NCBI RefSeq assembly: GCF_022812285.1
Contig: NZ_CP093300.1
Coordinates: forward strand, 3,720,001-3,784,000
DNA from: Alkalihalobacillus sp. LMS39
GTDB lineage: Bacteria > Bacillota > Bacilli > Bacillales > Bacillaceae_F
Direction: 5' to 3'
Length of the DNA: 64,000 bases
The translations under genes were made by a program, and so were the position numbers. The notes under the pieces were generated by a model. It ran no database searches. It was not told the DNA's origin and saw only the letters and a program-made list of their open reading frames with translations. Each line of letters opens with the position of its first letter. Position 1 is the first letter of the stretch. Shown piece by piece: positions 45,248 through 55,470 of this stretch.

Positions 45248-46021
45248 ATGATGAATGCAACCCATATTATTGCAATTACAAGTGGTAAAGGCGGTGTTGG
45301 AAAATCTACAGTTAGTGTCAACCTAGCTCTTGCCCTTAGCAGACTGAATAAACATGTAGGCGTCATGGACTTAGATATTTACGGCTTTAGTATTCCTAAT
45401 ATGCTTTCTATTACAGAACGACCGAAAGTATGGAACGAAAAAATTATTCCTGTTCAATCCAATGGTGTAAGTGTAATGTCAACTGGTTTTATGGTTAGAG
45501 ATAATCAACCTATCGTTTGGCGTGGACCAATGTTAGGGAAAATGATTGAACATTTTGCGAACGATGTATTATGGGGTGCTATCGATTATATGATATTGGA
45601 TATGCCACCTGGAACTGGTGATGTCGCACTTGATATGCATCATATGTTTCCAAAAAGCCATGAAATAATCGTAACGACTCCTCATCATACTGCAGCACAC
45701 GTCGCAGAACGAGCTGGCACGATGGCCAAAAAGTCAAATCATTCTATTATTGGTGTTATTGAAAATATGGCTTATTTTTCTCCACCTTCCTCAGAGGAAA
45801 AGTATTATTTATTTGGTAAAGGAGGCGGTCAAACTTTGGCTGACTCTTTACAAGTCCCTTTGCTTGATTCATTGCCGATTGCCGTTCCTAATCACGAAGG
45901 GAAAATGAAAACGATTGTTGAAAAAGTAGACCCATTATATCAACACTTTCAACATATTGCTCTTCAAATTGAGAAACAACTGAAAGGGACAAACCTTGAG
46001 TCTGAGACTAGTTTACTGTGA
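45248..46021 (+). CDS. Mrp/ApbC (NBP35) family P-loop ATPase, without the CxxC site
   Basis: 257 residues. It carries the deviant Walker A SGKGGVGKST (about 12-21), and DMPPGTGDVALD. It lacks the N-terminal DUF59 domain. The usual Cys-Pro-x-Cys that binds the Fe-S cluster after ENMAYF is here SPPSSEEK, so a cluster-carrier role is doubtful, as may also hold for Bacillus SalA. GTAGGAG lies five bases before the ATG at 45248. Its own Fnr-like promoter and the following Crp/Fnr gene suggest anaerobic expression and work on the respiratory enzyme (inference). Confidence 0.82.
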   Translation: MMNATHIIAITSGKGGVGKSTVSVNLALALSRLNKHVGVMDLDIYGFSIPNMLSITERPKVWNEKIIPVQSNGVSVMSTGFMVRDNQPIVWRGPMLGKMIEHFANDVLWGAIDYMILDMPPGTGDVALDMHHMFPKSHEIIVTTPHHTAAHVAERAGTMAKKSNHSIIGVIENMAYFSPPSSEEKYYLFGKGGGQTLADSLQVPLLDSLPIAVPNHEGKMKTIVEKVDPLYQHFQHIALQIEKQLKGTNLESETSLL

Positions 46022-46032
46022 TATCCCTCACA
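46017..46032 (+). promoter_or_regulatory. Fnr box of the second Crp/Fnr gene
   Basis: TGTGA-TATCCC-TCACA, a perfect Fnr/Crp palindrome overlapping the stop codon of the Mrp gene. TGTTATGCT (extended -10, hexamer 46054-46059) lies 21 bases downstream. Confidence 0.85.
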
Positions 46033-46088
46033 GTCGCATCCAGTTTACCGTGTTATGCTTGTGAAAATGAAGCAAAAAAGGTGATGTT

Positions 46089-46772
46089 ATGTCTGAGTTC
46101 TTTTTTGAAAAAATTCCTTTTTTTCAACAGTTAACAACAGAACAAAAAGAGCTTCTTTCTCCCATTATTTTTACGCAATCTGTTCAAAAAGGAGAAGTGC
46201 TCTTTTTAGAATCGGAAGAAGCGAAAGCTGTCTTTTTTGTAAATGAAGGAAAAATCCGACTAAGTAAGTGTACCCATGAAGGAAAAGAAATTGTGTTACA
46301 CATACGTAAGCCAGGAGACCTTTTTGCTGCAACTTCTTTATTTTGTAAACCAAACGATACGTATCCTGCCACTGCTGTCGCGCTAGAGCCAAGTGTTGTA
46401 TCCTTTATTCGAAAAACTGATTTTGAACAAGTCATCATGCACTCTCCCCAGCTCACCTTACCTATCTTTCAAATTATGTCAGAGCGGTTACGCTTGTCTC
46501 AAAAAACATTACGAGATGTTGCTTTATTTGGACAATATGAAGCACTCGCACAAACACTACTACGGCTTGTTCAAGACTATGGCAAACAAAACGAACACGG
46601 TTTTGTCATTCAATTAAAACTGACACATGAAGAATTAGGTGGTTTTTTTGGGGCAACCCGGGAAAGTGTTAACCGAATGATTAATCAATTAAAACGAGAT
46701 GGCATTTTAAGCATGGACCATGGTTATATTACCATCCACGATCTCCCTTATTTGCAACAATTGTTCGAATGA
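46089..46772 (+). CDS. Crp/Fnr-family transcription regulator
   Basis: 227 residues. A cyclic-nucleotide-type sensor domain (about 10-125) is followed by a winged helix with LTHEELGGFFGATRESVNRMINQLKRDGI. It has no cysteine cluster like the fnr product, only scattered Cys (residues in LSKCTHEG and LFCKPND). The recognition helix keeps the E-S-V-N-R pattern also present in the Fnr of this window, so both could read the same TGTGA half-site. It is preceded by a perfect Fnr box, so it may be activated by Fnr or control itself. The ligand is unknown. Confidence 0.85.
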   Translation: MSEFFFEKIPFFQQLTTEQKELLSPIIFTQSVQKGEVLFLESEEAKAVFFVNEGKIRLSKCTHEGKEIVLHIRKPGDLFAATSLFCKPNDTYPATAVALEPSVVSFIRKTDFEQVIMHSPQLTLPIFQIMSERLRLSQKTLRDVALFGQYEALAQTLLRLVQDYGKQNEHGFVIQLKLTHEELGGFFGATRESVNRMINQLKRDGILSMDHGYITIHDLPYLQQLFE

Positions 46773-46898
46773 AGTCTTTGAATCCGGCTGCTCTATCATC
46801 TTATTTAAGTTTATAGCTTTGTTGCGAAAGAAACTGTTATGTTGATCACATTTCTTACACTTCTATCAATTATATCTTCCTGTTAGCATTAACAAAGT

Positions 46899-46930
46899 AG
46901 ACCCCCAAAAGCAAAGTCTTTTGGAGGTCT
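46899..46930 (-). terminator. Terminator of the arginine operon
   Basis: AGACCCCCAAAA and TTTTGGAGGTCT pair with one mismatch around an 8-base loop, just after argF. Confidence 0.75.
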
Positions 46931-46936
46931 ATTTGG

Positions 46937-47902
46937 TTATAGTAAGGCGGTTAATATCGCTTTTTGTGCATGAAGACGGTTTTCTGCTTCGTCATATATA
47001 TAAGAGTGCTTCGGATCATCAATAATATCAGCTGTCACTTCTTCTCCTCGATGTGCAGGCAAACAGTGTAAAAACATAAAGTCTCGTTTCGCATGTTTGA
47101 CTAATGATTTATTGACTTGATATCGCTCAAAGACTTGTAGACGGTTTTCTTGTTCTGCTTCATATCCCATACTCGCCCATACATCGGTATAAATCACATC
47201 TGCTCCTGTTACGGCATACACAGGGTCATTTGTTTGCTCTATTACTGAACCTGTTCTTTTCGCAACTTCTTTCGCTTTTTGCAAAATAGATTGATTCAGT
47301 TCATAACCAGGAGGGGTTGCAACAGCGATGTCAATTCCTAGCTTCGCGCAAATGATGACTAGCGAATGAGCAACATTGTTTCCATCACCAATAAAGGACA
47401 CTTTTAATCCTTTGTATAACCCTTTTGTCTCATAAACCGTTAGCATATCTGCTAGAGCCTGACAAGGATGATAATCATCTGTTAATGCATTGATGACTGG
47501 AACTGTTGCATACTTTGCTAATTCCTCTACCGTTTTATGACTATTGGTTCGAATCATAATGGCATCGACATATCGTGAAAGAACTTGAGCTGTATCACAA
47601 ATCGGTTCACCACGACCAATTTGTAAGTCTCTCGGACTCAAGAAAAGCGCGTGCCCTCCAAGTTGAGTCATCCCAACTTCAAACGAGACTCTAGTACGTG
47701 TTGATGCATTTTCAAAAATCATCCCCAATGATTTTCCCGCTAATAACGGTGCCATTTTCCCATGTTTTTGAGCATGTTTTAATTCTAATGCTCGCTCTAA
47801 TAAATATTTGATTTCTTCTGTTGAATAGTCCAATAAAGTTAATAAGTCTTTTCCTTTTAACGTACTAGGGATCGTTTTCACATTCGACTCCATTTTCTCC
47901 AC
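46937..47902 (-). CDS. argF: Ornithine carbamoyltransferase
   Basis: 321 residues. The carbamoyl-phosphate loop is ENASTRTRVSFEVG; the ornithine-binding and catalytic segments are DYHPCQALADM and FLHCLPAHRGEEV. It joins carbamoyl phosphate and ornithine to citrulline in the cytoplasm. It is the last gene of the operon, six bases after the carB stop. No arcA or arcC is nearby, so a biosynthetic role is favoured over catabolic. Confidence 0.96.
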   Translation of the reverse strand: MEKMESNVKTIPSTLKGKDLLTLLDYSTEEIKYLLERALELKHAQKHGKMAPLLAGKSLGMIFENASTRTRVSFEVGMTQLGGHALFLSPRDLQIGRGEPICDTAQVLSRYVDAIMIRTNSHKTVEELAKYATVPVINALTDDYHPCQALADMLTVYETKGLYKGLKVSFIGDGNNVAHSLVIICAKLGIDIAVATPPGYELNQSILQKAKEVAKRTGSVIEQTNDPVYAVTGADVIYTDVWASMGYEAEQENRLQVFERYQVNKSLVKHAKRDFMFLHCLPAHRGEEVTADIIDDPKHSYIYDEAENRLHAQKAILTALL

Positions 47903-47908
47903 TTCCTT

Positions 47909-50900
47909 TTATAGTTTCACAGTTTGAGAAGGTATTTGTTGTAACCATTTATTCATGGAACAAACCGTTGAACCATTGGTTTGTAAGCTAGTTAGCATCA
48001 TCTTCAACGTTGATAATTCAGTTATCACCGTTACGCGCTGCTTTAATGCCAGTTGTCTTCTTTCTTTCCCTGCTTTGTGCCCTTTTTTCGGGATACTGAT
48101 GAAAGCCACTGCGTCGTCACGATCAATCCATTGTTCAAATGAATCTGATATAAGTGTAAATCCTTGTGCTTGTAACTCTTTTGCAAGTGGCTCGAACTCT
48201 TCTTTTTCTTCCTCAGCAATATCACAAAAGATTTTGCCTTCAATTTTATAAATAGGTGGGATTTGACCTTCACTCCAGGCAAACGCTTTTCTCATCGCTT
48301 CTTCAAGCGATTGACTAATACTAATCAATTCCCCGGTTGATTTCATATCAGCTTCTAAAATCGGGTCCAAGCCTGCAAGTTTGCCATACGAAAAGATGGG
48401 AGCTTTCACCGTATAATATGGTGTATCTTCTAATAATCCTGTTGGCAATTGCATTTGTTTAAGCGTTTTTCCAAGTAAGAGATTAACCGTGATATCTACC
48501 ATATTTACGCCTGTGACTTTACTTAAAATCGGAACGGTTCTTGATGCTCTTGGATTAATTTCAATAACATACAATTGCTCGTTGTAATAAACAAATTGAA
48601 TGTTAAACACACCTGTAAAGTCCATGCCCTTTGCTATTTTTTTCGTATACTCTACTACTTTATCTTTCACTTCCTTTGTAAGTGAGAAAGGTGGTGTGAC
48701 AGCCATACTATCACCAGAGTGAACACCAGCTTTTTCAATATGCTCAAACATACCTGGAATGAGCACATCGTTTCCATCTGTTAGGGCATCAACTTCAATT
48801 TCAACACCTGGATAATAAGCATCAACTAAAGTCGGATAAACGACAGTTGTTTCATTTTCTTCTAAATAACTTTTTAATTCTTCCTCACTCGAGTGGATCG
48901 TCATCCCTTGCCCACCGATAACATAGGAAGGACGGAGAAGCACTGGAAAACCAATATCATTGGCAAAATGAGTCACTTCTTTTTTGTTTGTTGCTATCAC
49001 GCCTGGAATATGCTGTACACCAACCTGTTTCATAAAATCATAGAATCGTCCTCTATCTTCAAGTTCATCAATGGTATCGAGTGTGGTTCCGAACAATGGC
49101 ACTCCTGCTTCTTCTAATCCTTGAACGAGAGAGATCGCAGTTTGCCCACCTAATTGAACAATCACTCCTTCAATTCCTTCAACTTCAATGACATTTAATA
49201 CATCTTCAATCGTTAACGGTTCGAAATATAGTCGGTCAGCCATTTCATAATCAGTACTAACCGTTTCAGGATTATTGTTCATAATAATCGCTTCGTAGCC
49301 TAATTTTTTTAAACTAAGTGCACCATGAACAGAACTATAATCAAACTCAATTCCTTGGCCAATTCGAATTGGTCCTGAACCTAATATGAGGATTTTTGTT
49401 TTGTTACTCGTTGGATCAACATCATGTTCACCTGTCCAGCTTGAGTAATAATAAGCCGTACTTGCCGTAAATTCACCAGCGCAAGTATCAACCATTTTAA
49501 AGGATGGAAGGATACTGTACGCTTTTCGTTTTACTCTCACTGCTGAAAGGGTAGTTCCCCATATTTTCGCTAACCATTGATCAGAAAAGCCATGTTTCTT
49601 TAAAGTAAGAAGCTCGGTTGTCGTCACTGTCTGTAACGTATAAGACTTTGCTTTATTTTCTAACTCTATAAGTTTGTAAAAGCGTTGTAAGAAAAATAAA
49701 CTAATTTGTGTCTTCTCATGGATCTTTTCCACCGTTTCTCCTTGACGCAAAAGCTCTAATATCGCAAAAAATCGACGGTCATCTGCTTGAATTGTACTTT
49801 CCCATAATTGTTCTTTCGTCCAGTGAGAAAGGCTCGGCATTGTTAAGCCTTCTACTTTAATTTCTAATGAACGAACCGCCTTCTGCAATGCACTTTCTAA
49901 ATTTCGCTCAATCGCCATTACTTCTCCAGTGGCTTTCATCTGAGTTCCTAATTTTCGGTCAGCATAGGCGAACTTATCAAATGGCCATTTCGGGAACTTT
50001 ACAACGACATAATCAAGAGCAGGTTCGAAGCTCGCATACGTATGACCTGTGACAGGGTTTAATAATTCATGCAAGTGATAACCTAAACTGAGTTTGGCTG
50101 CCATTCTCGCAATTGGATATCCTGTAGCTTTTGAAGCTAAAGCAGATGAACGACTAACCCTCGGATTGACTTCAATTAAATAATATTGTTTACTATTGGG
50201 GTCAAGGGCAAATTGAATATTACAACCCCCGACAATACCTAAAGCACGAATGATCTTTAAAGAAACCGAACGAAGCATTTGATACTCAACATCTGTTAAT
50301 GTTTGCGATGGAGCAACAACGATTGAATCTCCTGTATGAACACCAACAGGGTCGATATTTTCCATATTACAAACCGTAATACAAGTATCATTGGCATCTC
50401 GCATCACTTCATATTCGATTTCCTTAAAGCCCGCGATGCTTTTCTCGATTAGACATTGCGTAATCGGACTTGCATTAAGCCCACCTTTCACAATATAACG
50501 AAGTTCCTCTTCTGTGTTGGCTATACCGCCACCAGCTCCACCAAGCGTATAAGCCGGACGAATGATAATTGGAAACCCAACAGATTGAGCAAACTGTACC
50601 GCTCCCTCTACAGTTGAGACGATTTCACTTTCAGGAACGGGTTCATGTAATTCATTCATTAAAGCACGGAACTCTTCTCTATCTTCACCTTTAATAATCG
50701 ACTCGATTGGTGTCCCTAAAAGCTCCACTCCATATTTTTCTAAAATGCCTTGCTTGTGTAGGGCAAGTGCTAAATTTAAACCAGTTTGGCCTCCAAGCGT
50801 GGCTAGCAATCCATCTGGTTTTTCAACTTGAATTATTTTTTCGATCGTTTCTACTGTTAAAGGTTCAAAATAAACGACGTCTGCACAAGCTTCATCTGTC

Positions 50901-51064
50901 ATAACGGTTGCTGGATTATTATTAACTAAAATGACGTTTACCCCTTCTTCACGTAACGCCAGACAAGCTTGTGTTCCAGCATAGTCAAACTCTGCGGCTT
51001 GCCCGATAACAATCGGGCCAGAGCCAATGACTAAGACAGATGAAATGGTAGATTGTTTAGGCAT
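47909..51064 (-). CDS. carB: Carbamoyl phosphate synthase large chain (arginine-linked)
   Basis: 1051 residues with the two ATP-grasp halves, each opening with a pre-ATP-grasp motif (VLVIGSGPIVIGQAAEFDYAG near the N-terminus and ILILGSGPIRIGQGIEFDYS in the middle) and with RPAYTLGG / RPSYVIGG. The C-terminal allosteric domain is present but divergent (VAFISIPKKGHKAGKERRQ). It makes carbamoyl phosphate from bicarbonate, ATP and glutamine-derived ammonia. Position in the arg operon marks it as the arginine isoform. It overlaps carA by eight bases. Confidence 0.96.
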   Translation of the reverse strand: MPKQSTISSVLVIGSGPIVIGQAAEFDYAGTQACLALREEGVNVILVNNNPATVMTDEACADVVYFEPLTVETIEKIIQVEKPDGLLATLGGQTGLNLALALHKQGILEKYGVELLGTPIESIIKGEDREEFRALMNELHEPVPESEIVSTVEGAVQFAQSVGFPIIIRPAYTLGGAGGGIANTEEELRYIVKGGLNASPITQCLIEKSIAGFKEIEYEVMRDANDTCITVCNMENIDPVGVHTGDSIVVAPSQTLTDVEYQMLRSVSLKIIRALGIVGGCNIQFALDPNSKQYYLIEVNPRVSRSSALASKATGYPIARMAAKLSLGYHLHELLNPVTGHTYASFEPALDYVVVKFPKWPFDKFAYADRKLGTQMKATGEVMAIERNLESALQKAVRSLEIKVEGLTMPSLSHWTKEQLWESTIQADDRRFFAILELLRQGETVEKIHEKTQISLFFLQRFYKLIELENKAKSYTLQTVTTTELLTLKKHGFSDQWLAKIWGTTLSAVRVKRKAYSILPSFKMVDTCAGEFTASTAYYYSSWTGEHDVDPTSNKTKILILGSGPIRIGQGIEFDYSSVHGALSLKKLGYEAIIMNNNPETVSTDYEMADRLYFEPLTIEDVLNVIEVEGIEGVIVQLGGQTAISLVQGLEEAGVPLFGTTLDTIDELEDRGRFYDFMKQVGVQHIPGVIATNKKEVTHFANDIGFPVLLRPSYVIGGQGMTIHSSEEELKSYLEENETTVVYPTLVDAYYPGVEIEVDALTDGNDVLIPGMFEHIEKAGVHSGDSMAVTPPFSLTKEVKDKVVEYTKKIAKGMDFTGVFNIQFVYYNEQLYVIEINPRASRTVPILSKVTGVNMVDITVNLLLGKTLKQMQLPTGLLEDTPYYTVKAPIFSYGKLAGLDPILEADMKSTGELISISQSLEEAMRKAFAWSEGQIPPIYKIEGKIFCDIAEEEKEEFEPLAKELQAQGFTLISDSFEQWIDRDDAVAFISIPKKGHKAGKERRQLALKQRVTVITELSTLKMMLTSLQTNGSTVCSMNKWLQQIPSQTVKL

Positions 51065-52136
51065 ATGCTTTCTCTCTCCTCTTGCTGCTCATTTCCTGAA
51101 AAAACTGAGTAAAAATTTGCTCGCTATCACTTGGTCCTGGATGTGCTTCCGGATGAAACTGAATAGACGTAATCGGATAAAAAGAATGAGCTAACCCTTC
51201 AACAGAACCGTCATTAATATTTTTATAGCGAACTGTAAATCCTGTTTCTACCAAACTATCTTCTTTCACAACATAACTATGATTTTGCGATGTCATATAC
51301 ACTTGGTTCGTTACAAGATCTTGTACAGGCTGATTGGCACCTCGATGACCAAACCGTAGTTTCTCTGTATCGCCACCAAAGGCTAAGGCAAGTAATTGAT
51401 GCCCTAAACAAATGCCTAAAGTAGGATATTTTGAAGCAAGGCTTTTTATCGTTTCTAATTCTTGTATTAATTGTTTTGGATTTCCTGGTCCATTCGATAA
51501 CAAAATACCATCTGGATGAAGCTGTTCAATCGCATTAATTGATGTATTATAAGGAACGACTGTAACACGACAACCTAGATGAACTAAACTATCGACAATT
51601 GATTTTTTATAACCAAAGTCAACGAGTACAACGTGGATATCACCATTACCATACTCTTCGAAATTTTCAGTCGATACTTCTTTTACTAAGTGACGAGAAC
51701 CAATTGTATCGTAGGAAGAAAAATTAACTGCATCTAAATTTGTTGTTAAAATGGCTCCCATGTCGCCTAACTCACGAATTCGCTTTACAACTGCTCTTGT
51801 ATCGACACCTACTAGCATCGGAATTTCTTGCCCCGTACATGAATCTTCAATCGATTGTGTTGATTCATAGTGAAATCCTTCGTTGCTATATTCACTCATT
51901 ATTAATCCAGATACTTGTGTTTGCTGACTTTCATTATCCGCTTGATTTATACCATAATTCCCAATTAGAGGGTACGTAAAGACAACAATTTGCCCTTTAA
52001 ATGAAGGATCTGTCATAACTTCTTGATAACCTGTCATTCCTGTAAAAAAAACAACTTCCCCATAAACATCTTCTTCTTTTCCAATCCACTCGCCCTCAAA
52101 TGTTTCCCCAGTGGAAAGTACCAAATATCCTTTCAT
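51057..52136 (-). CDS. carA: Carbamoyl phosphate synthase small chain (arginine-linked)
   Basis: 359 residues. The N-terminal CPSase domain (LVLSTGETFEGEW, GEVVFFTGMTGYQEVMTDPS) is followed by a class I glutamine amidotransferase domain with Cys in LGICLGHQLLALA and the His-Glu pair in IQFHPEAHPGP. It supplies ammonia to CarB. It overlaps carB by eight bases and lies 85 bases after argD. Confidence 0.95.
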   Translation of the reverse strand: MKGYLVLSTGETFEGEWIGKEEDVYGEVVFFTGMTGYQEVMTDPSFKGQIVVFTYPLIGNYGINQADNESQQTQVSGLIMSEYSNEGFHYESTQSIEDSCTGQEIPMLVGVDTRAVVKRIRELGDMGAILTTNLDAVNFSSYDTIGSRHLVKEVSTENFEEYGNGDIHVVLVDFGYKKSIVDSLVHLGCRVTVVPYNTSINAIEQLHPDGILLSNGPGNPKQLIQELETIKSLASKYPTLGICLGHQLLALAFGGDTEKLRFGHRGANQPVQDLVTNQVYMTSQNHSYVVKEDSLVETGFTVRYKNINDGSVEGLAHSFYPITSIQFHPEAHPGPSDSEQIFTQFFQEMSSKRREKAYA

Positions 52137-52221
52137 CCAAGTTCCTCCTCACTACTCTATCTATAGTCGTATAATTATATCCATTATAGTATTTTTATTC
52201 ATTTGTGTATAAAAAAAATTA

Positions 52222-53367
52222 TTATATCGTAATACAATAATTTTCTTTAATTTTTTCAATCACAAGATCAATCTCTGCTTTTGTCACTGTTAATGGTGGC
52301 AATAAGCGGATAACATTAGGACCTGCATTTAAGATTAACACTTGTTGTTCACGCAGCTTTTTAAGGATTTCTGTTACATTTTCTGTACACTCAATCCCAA
52401 TCATTAAACCTTTACCACGCACTTCTTTTACAAGTGATGAATCTGCAAAGATGGTAGTTAGTTGTTGCATAAAGTATTCACCGAGTGTTGTTACATTTGT
52501 TAAAAAGTCATCCGTAAAGATTGTGTTTAAGGTTGCTTTTGCAGCTGCCATTGCTAACGGATTGCCTCCAAATGTAGAACCATGACTTCCTGGGCTAAAC
52601 GCCTCTTTTAACTTCTCTTTCCCGATCATTGCTCCTACTGGAAATCCGTTCCCTAAACCCTTTGCTACGGTAACAATATCAGGAGAGATGCCATAGTGTT
52701 GGTATGCAAATGGTTTGCCTGTTCTTCCAATCCCCGTTTGAACTTCATCAATCATAAGTAGAATATCATGCTCTTGACATAGTGCTTCAATCTCTTGAAT
52801 AAAAGTGCGGTCTCCGATATGCACGCCACCTTCACCTTGGATAACTTCTAGCATAATCGCAGCCACATTATCGTCAATCGCTTTTTTCACCGATTGAATG
52901 TCATTGTATGGTAAATATTGAAATTCATTTAATAAGGGACCATAACCATCGTGTATTTTCGCTTGCCCAGTCGCTGACATACTCCCAAACGTTCGACCAT
53001 GAAACGACTGAGCAAATGTTAAAATCTTTGTTTTGCCAGTATACTTTCTTGCTAGCTTAATAGCTGCTTCATTTGCTTCTGCACCACTATTACAGAAAAA
53101 CACATATTGTCCATCTGAATGCTGAACAAGCGTTTCGGCAACTTCCTCTTGTAATGGAATATGAAACAAATTAGATACATGCCAGAGTTTCTCAGCTTGC
53201 TCTTTTACTGCCTCGACAACAGCTTCATGACAATGGCCTAAATTACAAACAGCAATCCCAGAAGTAAAGTCAAGATACTCTTTGCCATCTGTTGCTTTTA
53301 AAACCGTGCCTTTCCCACTTTCTACTTCGATTTCCCACCTTGCATATGTTGGAAATATAGCGCTCAT
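52222..53367 (-). CDS. argD: Acetylornithine aminotransferase
   Basis: 381 residues, class III PLP aminotransferase. PLP-binding features are [44 protein letters not shown], and the Schiff-base Lys in [12 protein letters not shown]. It transfers an amino group from glutamate to N-acetylglutamate semialdehyde. It lies 14 bases after argB in the operon. Confidence 0.95.
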   Translation of the reverse strand: MSAIFPTYARWEIEVESGKGTVLKATDGKEYLDFTSGIAVCNLGHCHEAVVEAVKEQAEKLWHVSNLFHIPLQEEVAETLVQHSDGQYVFFCNSGAEANEAAIKLARKYTGKTKILTFAQSFHGRTFGSMSATGQAKIHDGYGPLLNEFQYLPYNDIQSVKKAIDDNVAAIMLEVIQGEGGVHIGDRTFIQEIEALCQEHDILLMIDEVQTGIGRTGKPFAYQHYGISPDIVTVAKGLGNGFPVGAMIGKEKLKEAFSPGSHGSTFGGNPLAMAAAKATLNTIFTDDFLTNVTTLGEYFMQQLTTIFADSSLVKEVRGKGLMIGIECTENVTEILKKLREQQVLILNAGPNVIRLLPPLTVTKAEIDLVIEKIKENYCITI

Positions 53368-53381
53368 TTTCTTCTTCCTTT

Positions 53382-54167
53382 CTAAACGACACGCGTTGGT
53401 ATTTTCTCTTTTAGTACCTTTGTTCCTGAAATACGACCATCTTTTGTTAGAGTCGAGCCTTTTCCGTTCACAATCATAACTTCTTCAATTTGTCCTTGTA
53501 AACTTTTTATCGCGGCATGAACTTTAGGAATCATTCCTCCGTAAATTGTTCCATTTTCAATTAATGCATTTACCTCTTCAGTTGTTACTTCTTCTAGTAA
53601 ATTTCCGTTATCTAAAATTCCAGGTACATCTGTCACAAATAACAACTGCTTTGCCCCTAGTCCTTCAGCAATAGCGGCGGCTGCACTATCTGCATTAATA
53701 TTATAGCGTTGTCCATCTTCACCTAACCCGATTGGAGCAATAACGGGGACAAACCCACTATCAACAAGTTGTTGAAGCATCGGCTCGTTGATTCCTATCG
53801 GCTCCCCAACAAAACCAAGAAGCTCAACATTGATTGGCTCTACTTTTATCAATCTTCCATCGCACCCTGATAAACCAATGCTATTTAATCCGGTTAATTG
53901 CAGTTTTGCGACCAAATTTTTATTCACTTTTCCGCACAACACCATTTCAGCGGTATCAAGAACGTCTTGAGTTGTTTTTCGCAAGCCTTTAACAAACTCA
54001 CTTTTAATTTTTAACACTTGAAGCATTTTATTAATTTCAGGTCCTCCACCATGAACAATGACAGGTGATTTTCCAGAATCCTTTAACGCTTTAATACTTA
54101 AATAAAAATCATCAGACAATTCCCCAATTGTACTGCCACCACATTTGACTACTACAATTTCGTTCAT
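53382..54167 (-). CDS. argB: Acetylglutamate kinase
   Basis: 261 residues of the amino-acid kinase fold. It opens with [13 protein letters not shown], has the substrate loop [13 protein letters not shown], and [17 protein letters not shown] with FVTDVPGIL. It phosphorylates N-acetylglutamate. The short N-terminus, without the extra helix of arginine-inhibited forms, suggests it is not the feedback-sensitive kind (inference). It lies 22 bases downstream of argJ. Confidence 0.95.
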   Translation of the reverse strand: MNEIVVVKCGGSTIGELSDDFYLSIKALKDSGKSPVIVHGGGPEINKMLQVLKIKSEFVKGLRKTTQDVLDTAEMVLCGKVNKNLVAKLQLTGLNSIGLSGCDGRLIKVEPINVELLGFVGEPIGINEPMLQQLVDSGFVPVIAPIGLGEDGQRYNINADSAAAAIAEGLGAKQLLFVTDVPGILDNGNLLEEVTTEEVNALIENGTIYGGMIPKVHAAIKSLQGQIEEVMIVNGKGSTLTKDGRISGTKVLKEKIPTRVV

Positions 54168-54189
54168 TGCTCTCTCCCTTTACACCTTT

Positions 54190-55422
54190 TTACGTACGAT
54201 AACCTGCATTTATTCTCACGTAATCATAGGTTAAGTCACAGCCCCATGCTTTTCCATAACCTTCACCTACATGCAAATCCACGATAATTTGAACATTTTC
54301 ATTTTTTAAGTAATTTGTTGCTTCTTCTTCTGAAAAAGAAAGAGGTTGACTGTTTTTTAATGTTTCAATGGGACCTAACCCGATATCAATTGTATCTGGA
54401 TTAATGTCCGCTCCGCTATAGCCAATTGCACAAATAATACGGCCCCAGTTCGCGTCTGTTCCATATACAGCCGATTTCACAAGGTCAGAGCCGACGATGC
54501 TTTTTGCCACTTTCCCAGCTTCTTCATCACTCTTGGCGCCATTGACAATAACTTCGATTAATTTCGTTGCTCCTTCTCCATCACGAGCAATTTTTTTCGC
54601 CAAAGCCTCACATGTTTTTTCTAAAGCTTCAATAAATAATGGCCAATCTTTATGGTTTTCATCTAATGAATCATTTCCGGCTAACCCACTCGCCATGACA
54701 ACAACCATATCATTTGTTGATGTATCTCCATCAACTGTAATACGATTAAATGTTTTATTTGTAACAAATGACAATGCTTTTTGAAGTTCTTTAGGTTCAA
54801 TATTCGCATCTGTTGTAACAAACCCTAGCATCGTTGCCATATTCGGATGGATCATACCAGAGCCTTTTGCTACTCCACCAAGGGTAATCTCTTTATTATC
54901 AATCGTCGTTTTAAAGCATGCATGTTTTTTTACAGTGTCTGTCGTTAAAATTGCTTCATTAAACTGATTTGCCCCATCAAATGTTGCTTGTGGCTCGAGT
55001 TGGTTTATTCCATCTGTGATTTTTTCCATTTGTAAAAATTCACCGATAACGCCTGTTGATGTAACCGCTACTTGATGAGGTGGAAGAGCAAATTTCTCTG
55101 AACCTAGTCTTCGCATTTCATAAGCATCTTCAAGGCCTCTTTTGCCCGTACAAGCATTGGCATTTCCACTGTTGACGATAATCGCTCTTAGTTTTCCTTC
55201 TTCAGCTATACTTTCTTGTGTTACTTTTAACGGTGCAGCTTGCACCTTATTTAATGTATATACTGCAGCACTACTTGCTGGAACGTCACAAAGAATGGCA
55301 CCTAAATCCAAACGTTTTCTTTTTACTCCTGTATAAATTCCAGTTGCAGAAAATCCTTTTGGCGTCACAATGCTTCCTTTTTCTACAAGCGTGACCTTTG
55401 ATTGCTGACTAACTGATTGCAT
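54190..55422 (-). CDS. argJ: Bifunctional glutamate N-acetyltransferase / ornithine acetyltransferase
   Basis: 410 residues. The autocleavage and nucleophile site is [16 protein letters not shown], where cleavage before Thr yields the two chains. [11 protein letters not shown] and ATTIR-like [11 protein letters not shown] are also present. It recycles the acetyl group from N-acetylornithine to glutamate, and in bifunctional members can also use acetyl-CoA, which fits the absence of argA and argE here. It lies 48 bases after argC. Confidence 0.95.
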   Translation of the reverse strand: MQSVSQQSKVTLVEKGSIVTPKGFSATGIYTGVKRKRLDLGAILCDVPASSAAVYTLNKVQAAPLKVTQESIAEEGKLRAIIVNSGNANACTGKRGLEDAYEMRRLGSEKFALPPHQVAVTSTGVIGEFLQMEKITDGINQLEPQATFDGANQFNEAILTTDTVKKHACFKTTIDNKEITLGGVAKGSGMIHPNMATMLGFVTTDANIEPKELQKALSFVTNKTFNRITVDGDTSTNDMVVVMASGLAGNDSLDENHKDWPLFIEALEKTCEALAKKIARDGEGATKLIEVIVNGAKSDEEAGKVAKSIVGSDLVKSAVYGTDANWGRIICAIGYSGADINPDTIDIGLGPIETLKNSQPLSFSEEEATNYLKNENVQIIVDLHVGEGYGKAWGCDLTYDYVRINAGYRT

Positions 55423-55470
55423 TTTCTTTTCACCTCATATTTTGTGTGAACTGTCATCACCGTTTCTCTC

